From Edaphochlamys debaryana (taxonomy: Eukaryota; Chlorophyta; Chlorophyceae; Chlamydomonadales), in assembly GCA_016858145.1 (NCBI GenBank), contig JAEHOE010000032.1, forward strand, positions 682,001 to 746,000: a stretch of 64,000 bases of DNA, given 5' to 3'. The notes under the pieces are model-generated. The model worked only from the letters and a program-made list of their open reading frames with translations. It was not told where the DNA came from and did not search any database. This document shows, in pieces, positions 21,414 to 32,235 of the stretch. The number at the start of each line of letters is the position of its first letter. Within the stretch, counting starts at the first letter, position 1. The position numbers and the translations under genes were made by a program.

Positions 21414-24400
21414 ATGTCCTGCCTGCTAAGATGCTTTGGCGGACCGCATGTCCCCGACCGTGGGCCGGGACCGGGTGCAAATGGAGCATCATCCGCTCAG
21501 CCCGCCCGGCCGGCCATATCGGCGCCAGCATGCCCGCCTGGACCTCCTCATGATACGCTCGAGATACCGGCGTCTGGTCTGCACCAAACTGGCGTGGCTG
21601 CCACGGTAGAAACGCTTTGGAGGGGTTCGCTTTTGTCGCAGCCAACAAAGACTTACCGCCTTCTGATCTTGTCGCAGGAGTTTACGGGCCTGCGCGCTGC
21701 GTTGGCGTCAGGCGTGTCGCAATTGGGGGTGCTGAGCGACCAACCAAATCGGCCGCTGCTTCCGCTCCCACGCCTTTCTCTCGGGGCGCAACTGGTCTGC
21801 AGTGCGTCGTCCGCAAGCGTGGTCGCGTGAGTCTGACCGCGGTTGAAGGGAGTTTGGTTTTGGACCGTCGTTTGGGCACCCGTTCCGACATCCCTTTCGG
21901 CCCGCTGACCCTCGTTGCCGCAGCCTCCTTGGCGCAACCGAGTCCGCGAACGGCAGCGGGTCCTTCCAGCTGGTCGCACTGGCGTCTGCTGGACCAGCCG
22001 CGGCCTCCCTGCAGGTCGGGGAGCTGCTGCCCTTGCCCCACGCCAGTGGTGACGGTCCACCGGACATCCACCTCCTCGCGGGCAGCGGCCCAGCGGGCAT
22101 TAATGGCTGCAGCAATGCCCTGAAGCGAAAACAACAGCCCATGCTCATGCCCGTTTTCGAGGTGCGAACGGTACGGCGGACGGTACGACGTTTCGAGCCA
22201 CCCTTCCGCACGCCGTGTTACTCATTCTCCGCCTTCCCACACACCCCATGTACAGCTGCCCTCCGCGGCCGCCGGGAGCCCCCCCTCAGCGTCACACGAC
22301 CAGTCCTCGCTGGCTGCTCGCCTCGCTATTCCGCAAGCAGCCCCCGACACGATTCTCCGCAACGACTCGTGGCAGCGCCTGCTAGCGGCGCTCAGCGGGG
22401 CCTCCTCTTCGACCGCCAGCCTCTGCGGACAGGTTTCTCCAGCCGGGCGGGCCCGTGCCGGCCACAACCCCCCGCACATCTTCCTGGTACCCCTCATGCT
22501 GGGGCCCCAGATGGCCGGCGCCATGCTCCTGGCCCTGCCCGGCGAGGCAGCCGCCGCCCCCGGCCCCGGCCCCGGCCCCCCTCCGCTGCTGCATGCGCTC
22601 CTCACGCAGCCCGGGGCCCTGGAGGAGCTGGGGGCCTGCGTGGCGGAGTGCTGCCTGGGGCCGGTGCTGCCGGCGGTGTCGCAGGTGCGTGGGGTTGGCG
22701 CACGGGACTTGGCCTGCTCTGTTCGACATGTAGGGCCCCTCCCACCTGACTTGCTTGTCTCCTCCCTGCCCCGTGCCCTGCCCTCCCCCAGGTGTGCTCC
22801 AGCGCCGCTCTGCTGTCCAGCTGCTCCAGCGTGCACCTGCTGTCCACCGCCCTCACCGCCGCGCTGGCGGGCCCGCTCTCCTCCGAGCTGTTCGTGGACT
22901 TCGGCGTGCGGCTGGCGCTGCTGCCGCACAAGGACGCGGCCAGGGGCATCTTGGTAGACGACGCAGTGCCTGCCCACCGGTCCACTCGCAACCTGCCCAG
23001 CCTCCACACAATGCAAAGCATCTCCCTAGCGCTAAACAGCACAGGAGGTGTGCCGAAGCCCGCACGGGACGGGGACGGCGGTCTGGCTTATGCGGCGCGA
23101 GAGCTCCTGCTGCCCTCTGGCAGCCTCGGCGCTGCGGCAGCCGCCGGCGTCATAGGCAACAGCCTCAGCTCGGTGCCGGCCCGCGTCGCGCCAAGCACCA
23201 AGGCGGCCGCCGGCTTCAGGCAAGTCCACAGTAGTACCATCTCTCCAGGGCCTGCTGCACAATGTCGCGCAAACCGCAAACGATGTATATCGTACCAAGC
23301 CTACCGCACATCGTGTCGTACCCCGACAGGTCCGGCACGCAGTTCATGCAAGACGAGGACTTCTTCGCCGCCCTGCCCACGGTGCATCCCCCGGCCGTGG
23401 CCGGCGCCAAGCATGCGTCCTCTCAGCCCAAAGGCGGCGGCGGCCCAGCCTCCCAGGCACTCCGGCGCTCGCAGATCGCGGCGCGATCGTACAACGAGCT
23501 TGGCGTTCGGTCGGCGGGTGGCGCCGGTTGGGCGCCGGAGGCGGCCAGCCCGCGGGAAGGGGCGGGCGCCAAGGCAGCAGGAAGGGGACCGGGACAGGTG
23601 CGTGAGCTTTCAACACGCGGTGTGCGGAACACACGAGGCAACTGCTTGGTCTTCTTGGGCGTGTTGTGGGGTCTGTGCACTCACGTCCAGTCTGCATGCC
23701 ACACCACGGCTTCAACGACAGCGCCACCCTCCCCCCTGCCTCCTCGCTCAGGCGACGCTCATCACACTGCAAGCCACCCTAGCTGCACGCCTCCTTGCCC
23801 AAGCCAGCGGCGGCGGAGCCAACACCATTCGGAGCACTGCCGCTGCTGTGGCTGCAGACGCCGCCGGCGGCAACGCGTTGCTGCGGAGCCTGTTTGAGAG
23901 CAGCGGTGCCGTGGCTTCGCCCACAGCCACGCCCACCAAGCTGAACCACGCCTCTCCCACGTCTTCAGCGTCAACGCTCAAGCTGGCGGGGGCGGTGGTG
24001 GCCTCAGTACCGACCTTCTTGCAGGACCCGTCACAGGTGCGGAAGCCACGGGGCGCGGTGCCGTGGGCTATCCCTGTGCCGTGCAGCAGATCCCTTTTTA
24101 CCCCGTCGGACCTCGTTGCGAAGCACCATGCGACTTTGCTAACCCTTCTTCCTTATGCCCTGTTGTTGTTAGCCCTAAACCTTGTTCATCAGGGGCTGTT
24201 GCTAACTCCTTATGCCCTGCCCTTTTCCACACCCCACGCCTGCTTGCCAGCCGAGCGATGACGTGATGGCAATCCTGAGGCGTGGAGCCAGCCTCACGCC
24301 CGCTGCGGCCAACGGCCCGGGCCTGGCGCCCTCGGCGTGCGTGATTGCGCTGGCGGGCTGCTGGCCAGCCAGTACCTGCCCGGGTCAGGCGGGGCCGCTC

Positions 24401-27400
24401 GGGCCCGGGCAAGACCTCCTGCTCCTGGCGAGCTCCGCCACGGATGGCCACCGCTTCTCTCCCGATTGGGACCCGCACGGAGATGGCTCGCCGCCTCCCG
24501 CCTTCGCCGTGTACCTGGTCAGTAACACGCCGCTGCCCAAGCTCCTGCTGGCGGCCGCACGCGACCGGGCGGCTGGGCTGCTCGAGGTATGCCTGGGCTG
24601 CTGCTGCTGCTGCTAGGGAGGGGGCTGGGCCAGCTGCGGTGCAGAAGCCGTGCGGTCCTGAGCGTCGGAACCTGACGAGGGACGGAGGGGAAGACGGCCC
24701 GCAAACGCAAGTGCCATCAAGTGCCCGCTGTGTCCCCGCTGCTTCAGGTGCTGCTGCCCGCGGCTGTTCAGTCGCTGTGCGGACCCGCCGCGGACGAGTG
24801 GACCTACCTGCGCGCCCTGGCCTCGGGGTCAGCTGCGGGCGCGGGACAGCTCCCCAGCGGCGTGGTCGTGTCTCTGTCGCCGGGCCCGGGCCCGGGTGTG
24901 TTCGGCGGCCACGGTCTGCCTAGCTTCCTGGTGGCCAGCGCGCCTATCATCAGCCCAGGAGCACCTGTCGTGGGGAGCGCGGGTCGCGAGCGGGCGCCCG
25001 GCATTCGGGATGGGGAGCAGGGGTTCAACCGCAGCGGCAGCAGCCTGGGGCCCAAGCGCGCAGGTGCGGAGGGCCGGTGGGCTCGGGGCCGGCTTCGTGC
25101 GCGGTGCGCCGGGCGTCAAGCTCGCGCTCGGGGGCCGGGGGGTCGAGGAAGGTTGCGTCGTCCAGGGCCCCACGGGCATGCGTGTGTGGGCTTCGTGGGT
25201 GTCTCGCGTCATCCCGACCTTCCCATGTCCTCGCGTCTCGGGGTCGGGATGGGGTCGGGCTCGGTCTGGGCGCTGGGCGCCAGGCCGTGCGTGTTCTGCC
25301 CACCTGACCTTCCCGTACGCCCACGTCTCGTCCTCCACAGAGGTGGAGCTGGAGGGAGGTCGCTCCGCCGCCGACTGCCCGGGCACGCCCCCGGCCAAGG
25401 CCGCGCCCTGCATCCCGGCGCAGCCCTCCTCCTCCTCCCACGCCGCCATGCTGTCTCGCGCCACCGCCGCCAGCCCCTTCACCACCGCCAGCAACATGCG
25501 GTCCAGCCGCTTGGGCGCCATGGAGTCGTGGGATACGCCCGCGCCGGCCGGCACAGCGCTACCGATCCCCAGCGGCTCCCTCAATCTGGCGGGCCTGCCT
25601 GCCGCCACCGCCGCGCGATTCGCAACCCCGCCGCCCGGCGGGCCCTCCTCCGGCCTGGGCAACTCGAGCCACGCCCGGCCGCCGCCGCTCCAGGATTCGC
25701 TGGAGGAGACGTTTCTGTCCATATCGGGCTACAAGAGCCTGCAGGAGGGCTTCGCCAGCACCGGTGGCTCATGCATGCTGCCGGGTGGGGGGCACCTGGC
25801 TTCGCCGGCTGCGGCCGCTGCGGCCACCGCCTGGGCCCTGGCCAGGTGAGATTGGAAGGTGTAGGGTTCAAGTCAAGTGCTGTGCTACGCTTGTCTGTAG
25901 CTTGCTCTCTGCGGTGCGTATGCGTTTGTTGTAACAGAGAATTCTGCCCCCGTTCCCCGACTGTGCAGCCACACTGGCCCGGACGAGGGTGACGAGGCGG
26001 AGGAGGCGCGTCAGGCGCAGATGGGACTCATGGTCTCGACTTTCCAGACCGAGCTCAACCGAGCGCGGCTTGGCACGGTGCCGCCCGGCGGGTGGGTGCG
26101 GGGGCTGCGGGCAGGGGCAGGGCCGGGGTTGCATAGTGGTCAGTGGTGGGACCGCGAGTGGAGGGTGGGCAAGGAAGCCATGCTCACTTCCCACGCGCTG
26201 TCCCGCTGGTGTTTTCTCGCAGGGCCCATGCGGAGGACGACGTTCGGGCGCTGAGGGTGCAGAAGGCCGTGGGCACAGGCAGCTGCTCAGGTGCGCGCCA
26301 GGCCCTGTGGTCCTGCGGGACTGGTCACGCACGTTTGGACGCCATTCGCTTTGCCTAGCCAGCTGCCTACCTTCCTGGGTCCCTTTTCCTGCCCTTCCCA
26401 AACACCATCCAAAACGTGTGGCCTCCGTGATTGTCGTACTCGGATCTCGTTCCCGGTCCCTGCAGTTGTGCTTCTGGCCACGCTGCACGCCATGCGTGTG
26501 GCGGTCAAGGTGATCATGCCACCCGACGGGGAGGAAGCGCAGGCCCTGGGTGGCAGCGACAAGACGCTCGCTACTGCAGCGGCGCTCAGCCGGCAGCGGC
26601 GCATGCAAGAGATGATGCGCGGCGTGAGGGAGCTGGCTGTGATGACCAGCATCAGCCACCCCAACATCGTGCAGGTGGGGAACGTGATCGGGTGTGCGGC
26701 GGGAGGACGAGGAAGGCTGGTTCTCGCAGCATGGAGCACGGCCTTGCAACCTCTGACCCAATCGACCGGCTGGCCCTTTCTGCCTTGCCGCTTTCAGGTG
26801 TACTCCTACTGCACGCGTGTGCTGGTTCCGGAGCTCCCTAAGCTGGAGGCAGACATCCCCCGGCTCATTGTTGTGCCGGAGGCGGAGACGGCACCCGGTG
26901 AGCTGTCCATGATGGCCTATGCCTTCGGCTTGTGGGTTGCACATAATAACCGCGTGGCTGGCCCGCTCGACACCTCTTTGGATTTGACCGTCGCCCATCT
27001 CGCAGGCCCGCTGTGCACGGTGCTGATCATGGAGTACTGTGACATGGGATCACTGGCGGACGCAATCGACACGGGGCTGTTTGCCAAGGCCAGCAAGATG
27101 GCCGCCGCAGCGCTGGTGCGGGACCACCGTTCCGTCTCGGGGGACGTGGTGGGCCCGGCGGCGCGCATCGCCGGTGGTACCAGCGGGGGCGGCGCCAGCG
27201 GACCGGTCAAGGGCGTGGCCAACAGTACCATGCAGGGCAATGCAATGTCCACGAGTGGCGCCCTGGGCTCCTCCTGCCGTCCCGCCAGCCGCATGTTGGA
27301 CCTTGTGTTGGCGGCGCCCGTGGCTGCGGCGGCCGCGGGTAGCGCGTCCATGCGCGCCGTGTACCTGACGCTGCTGGAGGTGGCGCTGGCGCTGCGGCAC

Positions 27401-28847
27401 CTGCACTCCATGGGGCTGGTGCACTGCGACGTGAGCGGCAGGGGTGGGCTATGGGGGGCTTTTGAGGGAAGCGGGATGTGGGCCCTGGGCTTTGCGCCAG
27501 AGCCTGGCGGCTGCTGAGCCTTCCTCCCGCTTCCCCCGCAGGTCAAGCCCGCCAACGTGCTGCTGCGCTCCTCCGCCACGGACCCCCGCGGCTTCACCGC
27601 CAAGCTGACGGACTTCGGTGCGTGCCGTACACCCTGCCGTGTTGCTTCCATATCCTCATTTCATGCTGGGCCAAGTCCTCATGTGCACGCGCACACCCAC
27701 GCCCGCCCGTGCACCCCACAACCTATCCCCACGTCCACCCGGCCCGCAGGCTTCGTGAACCTTCTGGAGCAGGACTCTGGGGAGCACCCCATTATGGAAG
27801 ACGGAGGGGGCGCCGGGGAGCACGAGCAGCCCAGGCAGGACGTCAGCGGCAAGCCCCGGCTACGCTTCCCAGACCGCCTGGGGACGGTGAGGGGCTGAAG
27901 GGCGCATGAGGTAAACTAGTGGTTTCTGCAACGGCCCGGGCCTTAACCTCGCGCCTGCACCCCCTGCCGTGGACCCCCAGGTGACCCACATGGCCCCCGA
28001 GCTCTTCCTGGAGGGTGGGTGCGGAGCATTGGTGACCTGCCCTAACACTCCTTCCTGTCAGCTTCCACACCGCTCCTCGTGGCTTGCTGGCGGTTTCCAG
28101 ACGCGCCATGCCTCCTTTCCTTCCTGTCCCCGCAGGCAGCTCCCTGGACTCTAGCATCGATGTGTACGCGTTCGGCATCGTCATGTGAGCGGCGGGGAGG
28201 GCCGAGGCCCGTGGGGTCCGCACCTAGCACCATTCTCACCTGCTTGTCTTCTCTCTTCCCGAACGCTCCTGATCTCGTCCACGCAAAAAGACACCCCGGG
28301 CGCCGCTGGCAGGCCCCCGCTTAAACCCTCTCCTTGCGTCCTTCCCTGCCCGTCGCCCCCAGGTGGGAGCTCTACACTGGGCTCGCGCCCTACGCAGAGC
28401 ACGCCGCCTCCGGGTTTCAAGACGTGCCGTACAAGGTCAGTGACCCATGTTCCCATACTTTACACAACCACCGCTACTGCTTCTGCTACAGCCCTGCAAG
28501 CTGCACGCGCACCCGGGCCCCTCGCATGCTCACGCCGCCCTCCCTTGCTCAACCGCGGCCCCCGCTCCATCCTCCGCCTCCTGCCCGGCCCCACCCCTCC
28601 TCGCCAACCGCAGGTGGTCCGCGACGGCCTGCGGCCCCGCTTCCCCACGGACGCACCGCTCAGCTTCAAGGCGCTCGCGCAGGAATGCTGGGCCACCGGC
28701 CCCCCGCAGCGCCCCACCGCCGCAGCGCTCGTGACGCGGCTGCAGCTCCTCATGGACCAGGCGTGCGGCGTGCACGGCTCGGCCGCCTCGCGGGCGGCGG
28801 CGGGCATGGGCCGCACACCTTCGCTCAACAGGCTCACGGCCGCGTAG
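21414..28847 (+). CDS. large protein kinase A, about 1,581 residues
   Basis: Twenty exons: 21414-21826, 21924-22161, 22256-22684, 22792-23219, 23330-23597, 23752-24036, 24251-24586, 24748-25063, 25341-25845, 25969-26091, 26223-26290, 26466-26674, 26798-26897, 27006-27430, 27542-27617, 27750-27886, 27981-28014, 28136-28184, 28363-28435, 28614-28847 (4,746 nt, phases agree). The kinase domain starts near residue 1120: glycine loop VGTGSCSG, lysine in VAVKV, catalytic loop HCDVKPANVLL, DFG, MAPE, and SSIDVYAFGIVMWELYTG. HCD replaces the usual HRD. The long N-terminal half has no family I can name; its blocks (FQLVALASAG, IFLVPLMLGP) suggest a sensor-like region conserved in kinase B. A GC-AG intron follows exon 4. 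Substrate unknown; group probably tyrosine-kinase-like by motif style. Confidence 0.9.
22517..22950 (+). repeat. block nearly identical to 35475-35920 (kinase A/B conversion tract 1)
   Basis: From ggcgccatgctcctggcc to the end of caggggcatc the two paralogues match almost base for base, including the intervening intron and its flanks. The B copy (35475-35920) is 12 bases longer because it carries two extra Gly-Pro hexamers. Outside the block the proteins have diverged strongly. Confidence 0.85.
23220..23221 (+). other. GC splice donor, kinase A intron 4
   Basis: The exon ends TTCAG and the intron starts GCAAGT, the consensus for GC-AG introns. Only this choice keeps phase with the next exon (23330), and the paralogue B uses a GC donor at the same place. 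Confidence 0.7.
27345..28250 (+). repeat. mosaic of near-identical stretches shared with 39685-40596 (kinase A/B conversion tract 2)
   Basis: Catalytic-loop exons and adjoining intron pieces are nearly identical in A and B: 27352-27437 with 39689-39775, 27533-27620 with 39853-39943, 27862-28050 with 40187-40375, and 28108-28250 with 40456-40596. Intron identity here is as high as exon identity. Confidence 0.75.
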
Positions 28848-31051
28848 GCCTGCTGCGCGCCCTAGTGGAGGTAGCAGGGGCTTGCGGAAAGAGGCGGCTT
28901 AGCTGTGCGCGACCTGTGCGCGCTTGTGGCGCCTGTGCTACGTGCTTAACGGCAGAGCGGTTCACGGACGCCCTTTAGTAGCTAGTAGCTAGTAGCTAAC
29001 GAGTGAATTGGCATCAATGGACGGAAGGAGCGTGCCACCTATATGTGTGCGCCGCCGGGAAGGTGGTGTCGTCTAACTGAACGAAAGGCAGATGGGGCTT
29101 ACTGCAAGGATTTCAACCCCTGATTCCTAAAGGAATGCGTCGTGAGAGGAACTGGCGCTGCTGTTCGTACGAGTTACATGTTCATTGATTTGGCTCGTTC
29201 GGCATACAGGGAAGCGCCGCTAGCTAGCTTATCTGTGCCCCGGCGCTGGTTGGGAAGGCCATCACTTAGGATCACTCCACTCCTACTAATTCCACGTTGT
29301 GCATGACCTTTCATTGCAGCACCGCGTGGCACCGCCACGATACTTTGTAGCGAGACCTTCGATTCCGTAGTTGCCCTAATCGTTTTGCAGTTCTATTGAA
29401 GGGGGAGTGAGTACACGCTGATGCCAGTTGGCAGCTTGGTGGCTGGACTGAGCAGTAAACACCAAGAGTTGGTCCCGGCTGCATTCGCCACCCTCGCCCC
29501 GCACCGTTCTGTGGGTGTGTCTGTAGTGGCAGCGGTTAACTGAATGGCAGTAAAGACGTGGGCGGTGGGCCTGATCGTATTGTGCCCTCTTTTGGACCTG
29601 ATGAATCCCCCGCGCTGGTGGAGTGTCTTGCGGCCGGGCGGGCCGCTCTGCGTTACCTAGGACACTTCATGTGGGTTGAGCTGACGTACCCTTTTTGGAC
29701 ATAATGCCTCCTTGGGCAGACTGCTAATTTGTGAGGAGGTGGCTGTTTGAGCCTGCCAACCAGCTGGGCGTAAGACTTGGGCATTCTTGTCGGCGTGCGG
29801 GCGGCTCCAGTTAGGTTTACGAGATCTCCTTGCTTGATCTGGCGTGGAGGCTAGGTTGAGGCAGGAAGACGCTGTGATGGGGCGTATGACTTGTGAGGGG
29901 GACTTCGAACCCCAGCCCAGCACCGCCTTTCGAATCGCAGGTGTCTGTGTTAGTTACTATCACGGCACGCCGAGCTGTAGGCAGGGCTGTGTCGGGAGCA
30001 TACATTGCGGCGGCTGCCCTCCGCTTCCCATGTGCGTCAAGACTGGCGAGGAGCGCCACTAGGGCTGCGATCACACGGTTAGCCGCATTGGAGGGGCTGG
30101 GCGCTTCCCAATGCTTTTGATGATGTCTTTGCCTGGGTATTGTGACGTGACAAGGTGAGCGGGGGCGGGCATGGGGGTTGGGGCAAGAACTGCTGGTGAT
30201 TCAGGTACACCGCCTTAGGGTGTCATGGAAATGCCATGCCACGCGCAATGCGCCGGGTGCTCGGGCGTTGGCTGTCCTGCGTGTCTCGGCGAGTCGGCAT
30301 CTAGGGCGGTAGGAGGCGAGGGCGCAGGTGGGGTTAATGGTCTGCCGAGCAGGCAGCAGCCACAAACCCTTGGGGGGGTGGGCACGTTTGCTAATGGTCC
30401 GCTTTGTGTCGAGGAAGGGCGGGGCAGAGGGCGGCGAGCAACCTTGCTGTATCGCCTCCAGCGGCAGAGAGTTGTGTAGGACGTGATACTTGAATGAGGT
30501 AGTGAGAGGGAGTGTCGGACGCGCCTGAAGCCGGTAGGTGCCTGGCCGGGCATGCGCCCTGATGCGCCTTATTACGTGCGATGCTTGTTGACGGCGGCCT
30601 CCTGGAGGCCACGGAGAGAGGAGCACCCAGATAGAGGGTCCGTCGCCCGTGGCCGCGACTGAGGAGGGAGCGGCCGTACCAGATGTCCGTGGTTGTTGTT
30701 GTTAATGGCACTTGTTTCACAACCGCTCTGTGACCCACTGGCGGTCTGCCTTCCGACCGCTCGTGAGGTGCCGCCCGCAGTTTAGCGCGCGGCGGGCCAA
30801 GAGTCCCAAGACGGGCGGACTGCCGTGGTAAGCAACGGCGCCATCGGAGGCGAGCTCTGCTACGCCGTGCTCTGCATGAACCCAATGCCACGGGTGCCCC
30901 TCCCGGGGTGCCCCTAGTGCCCCTGCCCAATGCAGCATGGTACGAGGCTGCATAGGGTACAGAGCTTGCGCAACAGCAGGGGGTAATCTTTGGGGGTCCG
31001 TCCGCGAGCATGGTCGACGTGGCCGTCGATATTAATGCCTCGGAACTCCAG
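28848..31051. other. intergenic stretch between kinase A and the Fanzor-like fragment
   Basis: About 2.2 kb with no supported gene. The base composition is less GC-rich than the flanking genes. I looked here on the plus strand for the upstream RuvC-I and RuvC-II parts of the Fanzor-like protein and found none. A gttgttgttgtt run lies at about 30684-30701. Confidence 0.5.
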
Positions 31052-31425
31052 CCGCCCGCGGATCAAAACGCATCATGACGTGCTACAACTGCGGGCACCA
31101 GGACATGGTGCTGAGGAACGGACTTGCGGGCCTACGGGATGGCCAGCGGGCCTGGTCGGTGAAAGACTGCAACAGTTGCTTCACAACCTGGGTAGGTGCG
31201 GGTGGGTGGGTGGGTTGGGCACGGTCCGTTGGGGCTTGGCGGCGTTGGTGTGGCGGAGGGCTGGTTGGGTAGACTTGGCTGGACTGACCCGCACCCCTTC
31301 CCACGCCCCCTCAGAACCGCGACGTCTCCGCTGCCAACGTGATCCGCATCCTCCTCCTGCTGAAGCTGCTGGGCTTCAGCCGGCCGGCCGCGCTGGAGCG
31401 GCCGCCGGCCGTGGACCCGGGCTGA
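31052..31425 (+). pseudogene. C-terminal zinc-ribbon/RuvC-III fragment of a Fanzor (eukaryotic TnpB-like) nuclease
   Basis: Two exons, 31052-31191 and 31315-31425, join at phase 0. The product contains C-x2-C (TCYNCGH), then 25 residues, C-x2-C (DCNSCFTTW), then NRDVSAANVIRIL and GFSRPAALERP, then a stop. This order matches the target-nucleic-acid-binding zinc ribbon of OrfB/TnpB and Fanzor proteins, followed directly by the third RuvC motif, whose aspartate is the D of NRDVSAA. Fanzors are RNA-guided DNA endonucleases carried by eukaryotic mobile elements, including algal ones. The RuvC-I and RuvC-II motifs are not visible upstream, and the frame closes shortly before 31052, so this is most likely a relic or the last exons of a gene whose start I cannot trace. 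ATG 31077 would give a short free-standing protein. Confidence 0.62.
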
Positions 31426-32235
31426 GCGCCCAAAAGCAGCGGCGGCGGCGGAGGGAGAGATGTAGCGGGTGGCGTGTGGGCAGTAGCGGATTGGAGACGG
31501 ACATCTTCTCTTTCTATCTTTTGGAGGGTGCATGTGAATGTGCGCCCAACCCAACCGGCAAAGTCCGGCATTGCGGGGTTGCGAAGGCCCCTAACTTATG
31601 GCGGCGTGGGTTCAGTCCGTGCGCTGTGGGGCGTTGTGCTTGATTGCGCGGCCCCAGTGCTGCCCGGCCTCGCGGGGTTTGGGGCTCAGCCCTTTTCCCT
31701 GTCCTGAGGAGGACAGACACACCTTGTTGGCTTGCCCCTTTGGGGCAAAGCCTTAGAGATCGGGCGCTAAGCGTGCGGGGAGGGAGTGGGCGGGTGGGAG
31801 TGGGGTGTTCCGGAAAAAAGCAACGTTAAAAAACTGGTCGAAACGTTAGCAGAAAAGTGCAGAAGTGTGCAGAAATGTGACAACGTGTCGAAGAACGCCC
31901 AGGAATGTCGGGCGACTGTTACAGATGCACAGCGGCCGCACCTCAGCGCCACGCGCACCCATCGCGTGAAATGCGGACCCATAGAAAGCGCCACCTTCCT
32001 GCGATGCGCAGGAGATGGTCAATGCTTAAGGCGTCGCGAACGCGGCGAAAACTGTTCGATAGGCGTGTCGGAGCGGAAGCTTCTGTCAGCTCTGAATACG
32101 ATTTGTAAGCGGCCTCTGAACCCGACTCGTAGATTCAGCGCCAAGTAACAAACTAGTAGCGCAGCAAGCATCCCGACCAAGGTAAAGACTCCGCAAGGTA
32201 AAGACGCCGCAAGGAACAACAAAAAACGCAAAGGA
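31426..32235. other. intergenic with a short direct repeat
   Basis: A 16-base unit (caaggtaaagac[t/g]ccg) is repeated head to tail at 32178-32193 and 32194-32209, just before the OTU-like gene. A 120-codon plus-strand frame (31786-32148) is lysine/cysteine-rich and shows no known motif; it may be 5' UTR. No further gene is supported. Confidence 0.5.

Noticed and set aside
22954..23219. Reading the segment after GIL in kinase A as an intron
   Set aside because: A donor at 22954 keeps phase only with a poor acceptor. Extending the exon to the GC donor at 23220 matches the exon layout of kinase B.
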